64,000 nucleotides of DNA from Fragilariopsis cylindrus CCMP1102 (taxonomy: Eukaryota > Bacillariophyta > Bacillariophyceae > Bacillariales > Bacillariaceae), in the NCBI GenBank assembly GCA_900095095.1, contig FMBT01000307.1, positions 248,001 through 312,000 on the forward strand. Direction: 5' to 3'. Numbering within the stretch: position 1 is the first letter of the stretch; each line of letters opens with the position of its first letter. This document shows, piece after piece, positions 47,836 through 60,429 of this stretch. The notes under the pieces are model-generated. The model was given only the letters and a program-made list of their open reading frames with translations. It made no database searches and was not told the DNA's origin. The position numbers and the translations under genes are program-made.

Positions 47836-48571
47836 CACCCCCCACAGATCAACAGAGTATTTCTAGAAGATTTTCCACACTCTTATAACCAATCATAATA
47901 CTCGTATGTGTCCTATACTAATATAACATACTATAATAATTCCCAGTACAGTACCGTAGTATAAGCATTTAAAAAACACCTTTTTGAGGTACAGTATTGT
48001 TGTAGATCTAATTTTTAGTAGTTATGGACAATAACTCCTTCCAATTGATTTCAATTTACAGTAGAAAATAATGTCATAACTTCATTTTAGATGTACAATT
48101 TGAATTCATTTGAATATAAGCTCTTCTATTTGGCTAAGTACAGCACCTTAATAATGTAATTGTTTACTAAAACTATTATGAATGTTCTCAATTCTACTGT
48201 TGAATTGATCCTCAAAATCATGCATCAGTGGAGCTTTGCTCTTCTTAGAAAGAAGAATTAAAGGGGGAGATGATGATTTTCTCATTTTCCCGCATCGATT
48301 TTTTCCGCGAATGAATTGTTTTTGAGTGATATTTTTTTTGTTTATGACACACACAAGAAGTAGTAAAGTAACAACTTCACATATCCTAACGCCGAATCTT
48401 ATCGAAAAGACCCGTATCAATACAGTTACTAATTAATACCAGTGATACATACCGATACAAAATCATTTTGCTTTGAGTCTATCTGCTATTGCCTATGTAT
48501 ATGGAAAGCTTCCTACTGAGTTTTCGTTCTAGTTTCAATTTCAATCTGGTGGTTGTGTTCATTGCGCACAG
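47836..48571. other. Intergenic between tandem genes
   Basis: TACAGTA heptamers at 47947, 47990 and 48057. An acceptor-like GCGCACAG ends at 48571, so a small upstream exon of the next gene may be hidden here. No other coding frame. Confidence 0.5.
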
Positions 48572-51500
48572 TCATTTGAAGTGAATTTAGCCAAAGTGAA
48601 TCGAATAGAAGAAGAAGAGGCGGCCTTATTGGCCGAGCCCTTGTTGGCAGAGGTCGACGAATTCAGTGCACAGTTATTGGAATCTTTTAATTCAAGAAAT
48701 AGAATGGAAACCACAACACCGACGGGAGGATCTACTGACAACAACAACTTTAGTAGTAGAATGTCATCTATGATGATGACAAATAATAATCCAATAGTTA
48801 GAGGAACGATTGCCTGGTGTCTAAGGATTCGTACCTTGGCGGATGCCCTACCTCCCATGTTACAACCTGTTGTAGCTAATGGTAAGATGTCCGTCTTCTT
48901 CTTTATGGGTGGGCAACTCGTTCTTTTTCTGGCCTGGTTGCCGTTTTGGTTGATCTCGTTTGTGGTTTCGGAATTGGGTCTATATTTACTCTTTGTGTGC
49001 ACGATCTTTGTGGTGGGACGTGCCATAATTAGAATGATCGCCTTTCCAGGATCATCGAGTCGTATATCGAAAGAAATTGAAAAGGAATTTGCTAAGTATT
49101 CAGTCAGGATTATTACCTCTTCAGCTGAAAGTATTATCGATCTTGCCGCAGCTGTCCACGGAACACACGGAGGAAGTGAATACGAGATACCTTCGCTGTG
49201 GAAGAGAGTAAAATCGTATCGCGATCGAGTTTTGGGCGTATATCTGGAGGTTTTACATTACACCTTACAAGATTGTCCGGAGAGTGGTAGCTCCTCGCCA
49301 TCTGATCTAAATAAGTACGGAAACAACAATTTAAAGGGTGACGTTGGAAATTTAACAGGACTAACTGCTGGAGCAAAGGAGGATGGTCGAGCTTTGGTGA
49401 ACAAGTTGGAAAGTGTATTGGCGCAACTGGGCACTCTCGAAGATCAAGCCAAGTCGATACTGGAAACAGGAGGTAGTCCCCCTGATTCTGCTCGCAACGT
49501 AGCAAATTCGCTGATGACTGCTGCAACCGAACTTAAAAACTTTGTCGAATCACTTAAACCATTGGCTGCTGGAGATGCATCAATATCGAACGATGGCAGC
49601 GATAGTGAAAATTTTACCGTTGACGAAGTCCATAGGAGATTTGAGGAAGAACAAAATAGTAGTGGATCCATTATGGATACGATCCGGATGGGTCTAGCCT
49701 CTATTATGCCGATGATAGATCCACCACCCCATGCATCTATCTTTGGTTTTGATGTTTTGCGTGGTTGTGTGCTGTCTCGTTATCATGGTGCACGACAAAT
49801 ATGGGTGCAGAGACCTGGTGGTGGTATGATTGATTGTTTGCATATCCCTGCCAAACCGATAGCATTGTCACCAGTATCCGCTAGTGCAACAAATGGAATT
49901 GTTGCTCCTCGCAATTCAAAAGCCGTTTTGTATTGCAATCCCAATGCCGGCTTAATTGAAGTTGCTACAGGGATGAGCCTTGCGGGAGGCAACGTCGAAA
50001 CAGATGGTGTCGTAAACGACAATTGCTGGGCCGACTTCTATACTAATTTAGGCTTTGATATTTACCTATTCAATTATGCAGGATTTGGAAGAAGTTATGG
50101 AGGAGGCTTTTTCGGAATGTGCAAGAGAGCTAATGACGATGAAATATACGTTTTAGGAGCTTGGGGTAGAATCAAGAGAATATTTCATGGAGTCTTTTGT
50201 GGCTTCAATCCCACACCAGATACATTACGTGCGGATGGCTTTGCCGTGTCGAGCCATATTATTTCTCAGATGGGCGTGGAATCTTTGATAATTCATGGCG
50301 AAAGTATTGGAGGTGTCGCAGCATCGGGTACGGCTCGAAAATGCACGGAAAATTCTCATTTGAAAGATAAAGTCTCCTTGTTGATTTGCGATAGAACATT
50401 TTGCAATCTAGAAGCAGTTGCACAACGTTTAGTTGGCGGGTGGTCAGGATATGCTATAAGAATGTTAGCTCCATTTTGGTCTACCGATGTTGTTGGGGAC
50501 TTTCTTGCAGCAACCTGTCCGAAAATTGTCGCAAACGATGCTGCCGATGCCATCATTGCCGACTCTTCCTCTCTCAAATCTGGAATCTCGTTTTGGAAAG
50601 AAATAAAACGGGGCTCTTCGTCTACAAAGGGGATAGGTTGGATAATGGATGCCCCATTGCACTATAGGATGGCTGATTGGGAGAACGTTTGTGTTTCAGA
50701 TTCTCGCTATGTCCCACCACCAAGAGTCACAGGAATGACCGCTCCAGAATGGCCTGCCGATAAGCACATCTCCATAGAGGAGGGGTTTCATTTTGCGGCA
50801 TGTGCCAAGAGAATTGGGAAACTCGCTTCTAGTGAAAAGAAAAGACTTGCCGTCATGATGTCGTTTGGAATGAACGATACGGAGACAGGGGTGGTAGATA
50901 GCTGTCAAGCGCCTATATATCTTGTTTGGAAATACCTTGGCTGTTGCGAAGGCTTATGTGGTTCGGCACTTGGGATTACCGTCAAAGGTGGTTTCGATAC
51001 TACTGTGTCATGGCTATCTTCGTTGTTAACATTTGGAGGACAGACAGTCGTGGAGGCGATGGAACACCGGCACAAGTGGTCCGATGAAGAAGCTTACTCA
51101 AAATTTCACCAATTGGGACAAACTGAAGAGTCTGATTTTGATTGTCGACCCCCTGGTTATGAGACTCAAGAATCAGAAACAGTAGTGCATCCAAAGCCCA
51201 TTCCGGAGGTTTTGAAAGCGTTGAAAAAGATTATCGAAGATAATCCCAACGACGAGCTTCTGAACAGTGGTAAGTACTTCCCTCCGATTTATCGGTGCTA
51301 TTTATCTATCTAAAAAATGGAAATTATATTTTATGTAAAAATCGCTGATCCATTTTTATTTGTATGACGCTGCAGTGAGTCACGAGGTGACGTTTGTGAT
51401 AGGTACCCTCGAATATGTCATGTCTCGGTTATCGACACCCACTACCTTGGAGGCGAGTTGGAAAAGTCGTCACTTAAATGCAAACGGTTTAATGGCAGAA

Positions 51501-51587
51501 GGGTCTTTCATGAATCTGCACTGCGGTCATAACAATCCCTTTTCAGATGGTGAACGAAAAAGGCTCAAGGCAGTTTTGCTCCAATAA
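48572..51587 (+). CDS. Membrane-associated alpha/beta hydrolase, ~970 residues
   Basis: The coding frame is open from about 48572 and includes no ATG until 48704, so translation starts there or in an upstream exon. An exon ending at 51269 joins 51376..51587 in phase. Two hydrophobic segments at about 48895-49010 (Phe-Phe-Phe-Met-Gly-Gly-Gln; Leu-Tyr-Leu-Leu-Phe-Val-Cys) anchor it. A long helical, partly Ser-rich region follows. The hydrolase part begins with Tyr-Cys-Asn-Pro-Asn-Ala-Gly (~49930), then Phe-Asn-Tyr-Ala-Gly-Phe-Gly-Arg-Ser and the nucleophile elbow His-Gly-Glu-Ser-Ile-Gly-Gly (~50295). A candidate His is in Cys-Gly-His-Asn-Asn-Pro-Phe in the last exon. The layout recalls serine hydrolases of the ABHD/S33 kind. 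Substrate unknown. A retrotransposon sits 8 bases after the stop codon. Confidence 0.78.
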
Positions 51588-51595
51588 CACAGATA

Positions 51596-51600
51596 CCTCC
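51596..51600. repeat. Target-site duplication, left copy
   Basis: CCTCC directly before the left LTR; the same five bases follow the right LTR at 58601-58605. Five bases is the usual duplication size for Ty1/copia integrases. Confidence 0.9.
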
Positions 51601-51876
51601 TGCTAGAAGGAACGGTATAGCAATAGATTGAGTCGTATGAGTCGTCTCGCGGATTTCCAATCATGGATAAGATGACATGGCGCACCTCTCTAGAATGAAT
51701 GGATAGGAGAGCCCTATATTTGATATAGGCGACACCTGTTCAGAATGGGTAGATAACCCATTTATCTGGTGGTGTGAGGCATGTGAGGCGAAAGATGTGC
51801 ACTTAATTTAGCTATCATAACTTTAAGATTTACGATTTACCAACTACTACGCTTTGTATTTTGTATATTATTAGCA
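51601..51876 (+). repeat. Left LTR of copia element
   Basis: 276 bases, TG...CA ends, begins TGCTAGAAGG and ends ATTATTAGCA. It matches the right LTR at all but one position. Confidence 0.95.
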
Positions 51877-51941
51877 GGTTAATTCACCCAAACCGGGCAT
51901 TGAACGTCCGTCCTGTCGATTGACACCTAGTCAATCGTATC

Positions 51942-54900
51942 ATGGCATCCGCGCCGACTGACCCTGGAGGGGTAGGTACACCAGTATCACAGGCTGTGTC
52001 CGCTGCAAATCGATTCCTACGACGGATCACTGCAGCGTCGACACCACCCATGAGCTCCCCTGGTACACACCAACATGTCTCTCCATCGTTAGCGAGCTCC
52101 TCTATGCGACCTGCTCACACCTCTGAGCCCCTACAACAACCACAACCTTTAGCGCCTAGTCTTGGGTCGCCGACTGCCACTTCACGCCGATCAACAGATC
52201 CAGATGGAAGCACCGGTGATGAAGCAATCGCTGCCAGTCTTCGAGCCTATGCAACAACTGCCCACCGTGCAATTGAGGCAGAAATGGAGAAGATCAATGA
52301 AATCCAAGACACTGCGAAAGAAGATGATGTTTCAGCCATGACTACGTCTCTCCCTTCCACAAGCAAGAAACTTGAACCAATTGAATCTACATCTGCTTCG
52401 CCACATGGAAGAAAGAAGAATGATGAACCCACCATCGCGATCATTCCCGAGGTGGTTTCAGCACCATTTGTATACCAAGATATCCCTTCAACCGACATTC
52501 CTTGGCTGAGCGTCGTCAGTTACCCTACTCGGTCAATGATTCTCGCTCTTCCAGGCAGAATGATTGATGACATTCAAAGGGACATGAACCGGTATGCGAA
52601 TGGTGATGACTCCCCAAGAATATTGCCATGGCAGAATACCTATTCACGAAAGCATACAATGACCTTCACCCACCCCCATCTCTGGAAATTGCGTCCAGTA
52701 GTGGCGGTAGCACATCCGCAAACAACTCAATCATGGATTCTCTTTCCAAGGTTAACGACAACTGGATATGATCTCACTCCGTCTTACGAGTCCTTCATCG
52801 GATGTAGTATTGACACATGATGATAAGCAGGTGATGAATTCAAAGTATGGTGATTTCGAAATGCTTCCTAAAGCATTCACCTATGAATCAATGTGCAAAT
52901 GGAAACTGCGCATTGCGAATAGGCTCAACTCTCCTCCATGGCAATTGGACGGTGTCTCCATCCTTGATATGAAGGATATGGCGGATGCTTCGGATCGATA
53001 CAAATTGAGGACCAACAAGCTATGCAATCATCTCCATGATATCATGTTGGAGTCGGGTTTAGACTCTATGTCCATGCAACTGCAGCCAACGATCTCTAAA
53101 GGTTTTGGTGTCAGTCTATTTGTGGAAATATTCGATACACTACTCCCTCTCACGACCATGAAGATCATCTCCTGTATTCGGGAGCTGGGAACCGTTACAC
53201 AACGAAATGAAGAGAGTGCCATGACCTGGCTTCCCGAGTCAGTAATCTATGGGATCGATTCGATCTCATGGGCTATACCACTCTTGATCAAGTCAAGACA
53301 GCTTTTGTCCAACGTGCTTTCCTTGATGGCGTGTATAAAGACGAGAAGTGTCTTGACTACATTGACAGTCAACTAATTCAAGGGGACATCAAGCTTTTGG
53401 ACTATTCGACTGATAAGTTTGTCAACCATATGAATCAGATTTTCACGAATTCCGATGTCTACAGCGCCGGTCGCATGAAGAAGCTCAATGCTCGCCATGT
53501 AGCTAGAGCTGCTAGTCAAGGGGGATTGTCTACCGATCAATCGAACAGTGACGCAAAGAATGCTAACATGCATATCGATATGAATGGTGACTTTGGACTA
53601 GTAAGCTCTAGCGGCGGAAACTCGAAAGTGACTGTATTTGATGTTGCTAACATGCTCAAAATGACAAACTGTTTGGCATGCAGATACCCCAAGAACGATG
53701 TGTGCAATCACCACATGCACAACTGTGGATTGCTGGAGGAATTTGGCTTAACGGTAACATATGATCCTGAGAAAGATCAGCATCGTGAGAAGGTGAGCAA
53801 GCGTATCAAGCAACGCGCTCGTGATAGTGACAAGAAGAAGCAAGCCGCGGCTATAGTTGCAGGAGCATCAGCTCCAGCATCTACACCTGCACCTGCTACC
53901 AGTACTGGAACGGAAGGCTACCAAACCGTTGGTAAAAACGGAAAGGACGTCAAGACGAACCAAGACAAGGTTGCAGCAGAGAAGAAGAACGTAGCTAGTC
54001 AAGGGACTAACGCTGGGTCAGGTCGTATTGCGAGTTTAGGATCCTTCACTTCTGGAGGAGATTTTGTAGACGCTCATACAGCTATTAACGATATTAAAGA
54101 AGATTCAACCGGTTACTTTGCTCCTATCTACAGTGAACTTAGTCGTTTGTCTCGTATGGACCCTATCACCAATCGTATGACACACTGTATAGGCTCTTGC
54201 AAGAAGGCTGTAGCTTTCGTAGAGTCGATGTTGACTGTTCAAAGCAATTGCAATAGAAAAGTTTGCAGCGCGAATACTCCGAAACCAAAACGACAGATTG
54301 TTCCTGATAGTGGCGCCACGACCCACATGTTAACTGATCGCGACGACTTTGGTGAAGACTATAAGCAATGTCGCGACGTCTTTGTTTATATGGGGGATGG
54401 CACGCCAGTCCCTGTACACGGATATGGAACAGGTAGGATCAAGTTAGATGGAAAAGTGCAAGCACTCAAGAAATCTCTACATGTGCCCTCCCTCGACTGT
54501 AGTCTAATGTCAATAACACGTCACGGTAGAAGTGGGAAGGGTTGCGCGTTCTTAATCGCGGACTCCGAGATGCACTTAACGTTTCCGAACTTCTCGATCA
54601 CTGCCCCTGTCCCGAAAATGGTGACTTAAGGCTAGAGCTTGAACCTCTCAGTGCCGATGACTGGGGAGAACCCGATTTTACTTATGAGGACGAGGGAGAT
54701 GACTTCCTTGATGTTTTATCTAACAGATTGGACTTCCTGAACAGAGTACATAGGGGTCGCGTGCTGACACGCGGACAAAGAACCAAGAACCAAGATCAAC
54801 TCTTGTCATGTTTGAAGAACACAACTGCAGATATTGATGCAGCACGTCCGTCATCGCCAGATGTCGACGCACAACCATCAAGTTGCGACGAGCCTTTTGA

Positions 54901-57900
54901 CGACGACTATTTATGTGAAGGCGATCCTGGGGAAATGCTTAAACAGGCACTGACTGAACTGGATGTCAATGATATTCGAGACTTCTTAAATGATGGATCT
55001 AACAGTGATATGCCCTTTGAGAAGCAACTGCGTGCGCCACCACCACAATATCATTTGGAAAGTAGTAGAGGAAATGTGAAAGAACGTCTTACTAACCACA
55101 CCCTGCAGTCATACTTTGGAGGCAGGCAATTACAAGACTATGGGGTCCTATCCCAACTTGGAACAGGGATCTCCGTGGTTGACAACAAGAATGAAATCCC
55201 CACTGTTGGATCTCTCGTAAATCGAAAGCGAGGAAAGCGCAGACAGAAGGGATCCAAAGCTATCGCGCCACTACAACTGGTTGGAATGGATATTGGGTAC
55301 GGAGATGGAAATTCCCCTGGAGGTTACAAATATGCTCTGGTACTTGTGGACAAATGCACTACTAATTCATTCGTATATGGAATGCATGGTGCATCAGGTG
55401 CGGACGTAGCTGAAGCTCTATGGAAATTCTTTATAGATGCCGGTGGATTTCCTGAAACTATTCAATGCGATTTTGATCCTAAATTGATTGGAGGAAAGGC
55501 TATTGCACTCCTCCGATCACACGGTTGTCGTGTTCGCGCTGCTCCACCGGGACGGCAGGACAAGAACGGTTTAGTTGAACGCAGATGGTCCTTGCTCACA
55601 TCAATGGCAAGATCATTTCTTTGCCGAAGCCAAGCTACCAAAGAAATTCTGGTACTGGGCTATTAGGGAAGCTTGTGTCCGATTAAACGTTCTACCAATC
55701 AGTTCAAATTCAGACAGTAATGCTGCAGAATTCCTCACCACGCCACATGAAGCCTTTTACGGAGAGAAACCAGACTATCGAGTCCTATTTCCTTTCGGAT
55801 GCATCGGTGCATTTAGGAGGGTCAGGGATAGCAACAGAGACCGTACCAAATTTGAATCACAAGGATTACTGGGAATTGCCCTAGGCCGAAGTGAATTCAC
55901 GAACGGAATGGTATTTTACAATCCAACTATGGATAGTTTCTGTACATCAGCAGACTACATTCTAGACAAAAGACGCCTGGTCGGAGAGGTATTTCCCAAT
56001 CTACAGTATGATGGGGGATTGACGACATCTGTGATATCGAACAGTAGTAGTCCTACTAAATTCGATATACATGAAAAGGTTTACATTCAATGTCAAGAGT
56101 CATACGATATATTGGAAGCAACTGTGGTGACACCACCAACATCCAAGAGCAATTACTACACAGTCAAGCTTGACGACAGTAGTAACTTGGACGTGCAACA
56201 AGAGCACATGTTTACTGAGCACAACATTCCGGCATCAGGGAAGCCATCACTGGCGTTAGATTTCCTTCGACCAAAATGGTTGAAGCAGGATCAACCGGTG
56301 ACCATGCTACTCGAAGATGTATATAGCAAGGATACTTATCTATTGGAACTCGTAATACATGGGAGTTTGTGACAAGAGATAGGGAAGGGAAGATTATTAT
56401 GTCCCCTGACATCGCAGACATAGCATACTCCTGGAAGCATCGACTGCAAGAAAACACCTTTGATATTGGATGGCAAGATGATATAGCAAGACGAGTAGTG
56501 GGTTGGGGACGGCATGTCTCTGCTGCCCATTTACACAACCCACTTGCGCCAGCCAATCTTAAGAAAGCTTTGCATGAATCAAACAAAGACAATAAGATAT
56601 GGAAGGATGCATACAATGAAGAATACAGTGGTTTAAAACGATTAGATACGTTCACGGAAATAAATGAGAAAGATTATCAAAACCTGCTTAAAGAACATGG
56701 TAAAGATATTGAAGCCATTCCAACTATGAACCTCTTCACTGTGAAGAAGGACAAGGAGGGAAACCCAGTCCGTGCCAAGTCAAGGATTGTCGTCTTAGGA
56801 AATCATGAAAATAGAGTGTGGACTAGAGAAGACAGATACGCACCCGTATTGAGCTCTTCGGCTGCAAGATTACTCGTGTCAATGGCCGTCGATGATGGAT
56901 GCTATCTGAAGCAAGGTGATTGTAAGAATGCTTTCTGTCAACCTGAACTGCCAGATGATGAACTTTGTATAGTCAGACCTCCTATCGGATGCCCTAACAC
57001 CAAGAAGGGAACCTACTGGAAATTAAACAAGACATTATATGGATTATCGAGATCAGCTCATCATTGGTACACATTGATGGATAACTTGCTAAAAGACATT
57101 GGTTTTGAATCAATGGGTCAAGACCGATGTGTCTACAAATGCACCCCAATTCCTGGAAAACCTCCAATATGCTTGGGACTATATGTAGATGACTTTGTAT
57201 TTTACTCCAAATCGGAAGAAGTGGAAGAATGGTTTGAACAACAATTGAAGTCCAAGGTCAAGGTTGATTTCATGGGTACAGTCTCATGGTTTTTAGGACA
57301 AGCTTACGAATGGCATAGATTCGACGATGGAAGAGTGACATGTCATATATCACAACAAGCCTTCATAGATCAAATGCTGGAAAAGCACAAACTAACTGAT
57401 TGCAAGCCAAGTAGAACACCATATCGATCGGGTTTAGTGATTGATAGAGTGAATCGCGATGAAGTGGATCCATGTGACAAAGAAGAACTGGTGAACGCTT
57501 ACCAATCTATCATGGGAGGACTGACCTGGCTGTCAATCAACACTCGACCTGACATATGTACTGCTACGAAATTGCTTGGGCAATTTTGTAGTAATCCATC
57601 ATACGGTCACTTTCAATCTGCAAAATATGTACTCCGATACTTGAGCCACACCTCCTCCCATGGAATATGGTTCACACAAGGAGACAATGTGCTAGAGGGA
57701 AATGTGGGACTGCCAGAGATATTTGAAGATGAGAAGACAATCACTTTCACAGATTCGAATTGGGGATCGCAAGATGCATCACAACCCAGAGAAAATGAAA
57801 AGCGAATAGTTACTGCAGAAGAAATGAAGTCCATTCAAGGATATTACATCACCAGAATGGGGGGTCCCATATGCTGGGGGGTATATCGCGAGAAGAGACT

Positions 57901-58276
57901 GAGTGGAAGTTCTTGCATTGCAGAGATCAAAGCTATGCATGAAGGTGTCAAGGAGATTCAATATCTCAGGCATCTCATGAGACAGCTAGGTTTGAGTGAT
58001 GTGAACAATCCTACTCCAGTACTGAATGACAACAAGGGAAGTGTTGACTGGGTTGAAAGTGGTTGTAAAGCTACAAAGAAACTAAGACATGAAAACATAA
58101 GCGAATTGAGCATTGCAGAAGGAAGATTGAATGGAGAGGTCAATATTGCCTGGATCCCAGGAAAGACCAATCCGGCTGATATCTTTACCAAGGAAGACAA
58201 AGATGTAGGACACTTCGAAGGACTACGGAACCTCATGGTTAAACCCCGTGAGAGCGTCCGGAACCTTTGCAAATAA
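51942..58276 (+). CDS. Copia gag-pol coding region (fossil, interrupted)
   Basis: Parts in order with rough limits: gag, beginning with a Pro/Ser/Ala-rich segment and ending with a Cys/His cluster (51.9-54.1 kb); aspartic protease with Asp-Ser-Gly (about 54.3 kb); integrase core with the first catalytic Asp (about 55.2-56.0 kb); reverse transcriptase with the Tyr-Val-Asp-Asp box (56.7-57.5 kb); RNase H (57.7-58.2 kb). Integrase before reverse transcriptase fixes the copia order. The coding region is interrupted about five times as read here. Confidence 0.9.
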
Positions 58277-58315
58277 GATATATATATTAGTTTGGTATAA
58301 ACCTATTAGTACACC

Positions 58316-58324
58316 TATGGGGGG
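58316..58324 (+). other. Polypurine tract of copia element
   Basis: A short purine run ending in GGGGGG lies directly before the right LTR, the expected place for plus-strand priming. No primer-binding match was identified after the left LTR. Confidence 0.5.
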
Positions 58325-58600
58325 TGCTAGAAGGAACGGTATAGCAATAGATTGAGTCGTATGAGTCGTCTCGCGGATTTCCAATCATGGATAAGATGAC
58401 ATGGCGCACCTCTCTAGAATGAATGGATAGGAGAGCCCTATATTTGATATAGGCGACACCTGTTCAGAATGGGTAGATAACCCATTTATCTGGTGGTGTG
58501 AGGCATGTGAGGCGAAAGATGTGCACTTACTTTAGCTATCATAACTTTAAGATTTACGATTTACCAACTACTACGCTTTGTATTTTGTATATTATTAGCA
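58325..58600 (+). repeat. Right LTR of copia element
   Basis: 276 bases, TG...CA ends, one difference from the left copy. Confidence 0.95.
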
Positions 58601-58605
58601 CCTCC
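58601..58605. repeat. Target-site duplication, right copy
   Basis: CCTCC, matching 51596-51600. Confidence 0.9.
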
Positions 58606-60429
58606 CACTTCTGTAGCTTAAGCGAAAGGGAAATTGTAAAAATTGTTTAGTAGAATGCATTGCTATGAAATTATGTACCGTATCATCTACTGCCGCATCA
58701 GGAACTTTTCTTACCCTGGAATACTAATCATATTACAAGTAATGTAGTTAACCATTATTGGACCAACTAGCTGAAAAATGGCCTTCTTAATCTAATGTTA
58801 CTGAAGTGATACATACACTACTGGATATTGCAGAAAAATCTCATCAAATCTCAAAGTGTTTGTATTGAATATCTAACTGATATTCATTCTGTTTTTGATG
58901 TCATTCACACATATTTTTCTCTTCACTATTGAGTATAGTGATCATCTGTATGGTGCATACATATCATGTATACTGTAGTCATGACTGAAAATTTGTCACA
59001 TTCATTCATTTGTCATTGTAAGAAACTAGGACCTACTTTGGTATGTTATGAATATTTTATTACTGTGGGTTTGAAAAATAGTTTCTGAACCGTTAAGAAC
59101 CACAAAATGGCAGAATTGGTATAACATTGAAAAATAGAGCAATGATGTGAAGCAGCAATCCTATAAGTCACATAAAATATATACCATAAAGCAATATTGT
59201 GAGATTTGGCAGTATTAGAGAACAATATATAGTTCAGGTAGAGTCAAGACAATAACATGCATCATTTATTTGGATCTAAAAGTATGAGAAATAGAGCACG
59301 ATACTACTAAGTATTTTTTTAAATGCATACAAATGTATGTCTTCTTATGTGGGTTGTTATTAGTTCTACTTTTTATGATTCATAAATAAATGATGGATGG
59401 ATGGATGTGTGTGTGTGTTTGTTTGTGTTTGGGCATACTGTACTGTACAGTATGTTGCATGTTCCAGGGGTTATAAAAAAGATATTACCCCTGGCATGTT
59501 CTACTGTAAACAATAGCTGCTCAGCCAAGCAAACCATCGCCATTTTATCGATAAACAATCGATGATCGATGAGTCGATTGAGTCGAGTCATGCAGTTTCG
59601 AGGTCATTTACGTCATGTTCCATACTCCTCTCGCTATCTCGAGATGGTACGCGCGCGGGGATCGCATATTCACGAGCCGTCTTATATGTTATATACATGG
59701 ATATATATTATATGTATCGCTATTTATTGGGTTGGACTTCGGTCCATGGTCGGATTACGAGCGTTATTTTATCGATAATTAATTTTAAGGGAGTTTGTGA
59801 ATCATTGCTTTCTCTGTTAGTTTTTATTACTAGCACACAACCACCCTACAACACGAAAACACATGCAAGTGTAGTGAACACAATACAACAATAGCAACAA
59901 ACTCTTTAGCTTCTTCGTCTATTCCATTGTTATTGTCGGATTTGTCATCAACACCTACAACTGTTGAATTAATTGACATCTACAAGGTTTCGTCTGTTTG
60001 TTTGTTTGTCATATTTTTTGCTAAAGGATTTACAACAGTAAAAGATTTTAAGCGAGCTTCACATAATAATCTTTTATAAGATTCGTTACTTCCAAAAAAG
60101 AAATAGAAACGGATAATACATCAGTTTCTCGATCTTCGGTTTCTCTTTCGTTGGTTATTAACAATTGAAACGGGTCTTTCTCTCTCTCTAAAACTTCCGC
60201 GGTTATAATTTTATTATACCACATTACATTGGTATAGAGATTTTTGGTCATCTCCATTTCATCATTCCGCCTTACCGAATTCTCATAAATTTTCCTGAGA
60301 ATCACAAAATCATCATACAACATCGCCAATCGACACGATTTACATCATATCATTCTCAACTCAATCAAGTTAACAAAGCAACAAGGAACGCAATAAAACA
60401 ACCTAAAATAATACATACAGTAACGGCAT
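58606..60429. other. Long intergenic stretch before the kinase gene
   Basis: The first part is the pre-insertion 3' flank of the hydrolase gene. A near-palindrome, CATACTGTA-CTG-TACAGTATG, lies at 59434-59454. TACTGTA/TACAGTA also occur at 58971, 59502 and 60416. A GT-rich tract lies near 59406. No convincing gene; a 93-codon minus-strand frame at 60048-60329 has no motif. Confidence 0.5.

Larger units (their letters stand above)
51601..58600 (+). mobile_element. Ty1/copia LTR retrotransposon (diatom CoDi-like), complete ends, very young
   Basis: 7.0 kb with two 276-base LTRs that start TG and end CA, flanked by CCTCC duplications. Coding order is the copia one: gag, protease, integrase, reverse transcriptase, RNase H. 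The LTRs differ at a single position, so insertion is recent. The internal coding region has about five frame interruptions, so as read here it looks broken, although its ends look whole. It has no envelope gene. It lies in the same direction as the hydrolase gene it follows. Confidence 0.95.

Noticed and set aside
60048-60329. 93-codon minus-strand frame before the kinase
   Set aside because: No motif, overlaps the probable kinase promoter, and no splice or homology support.
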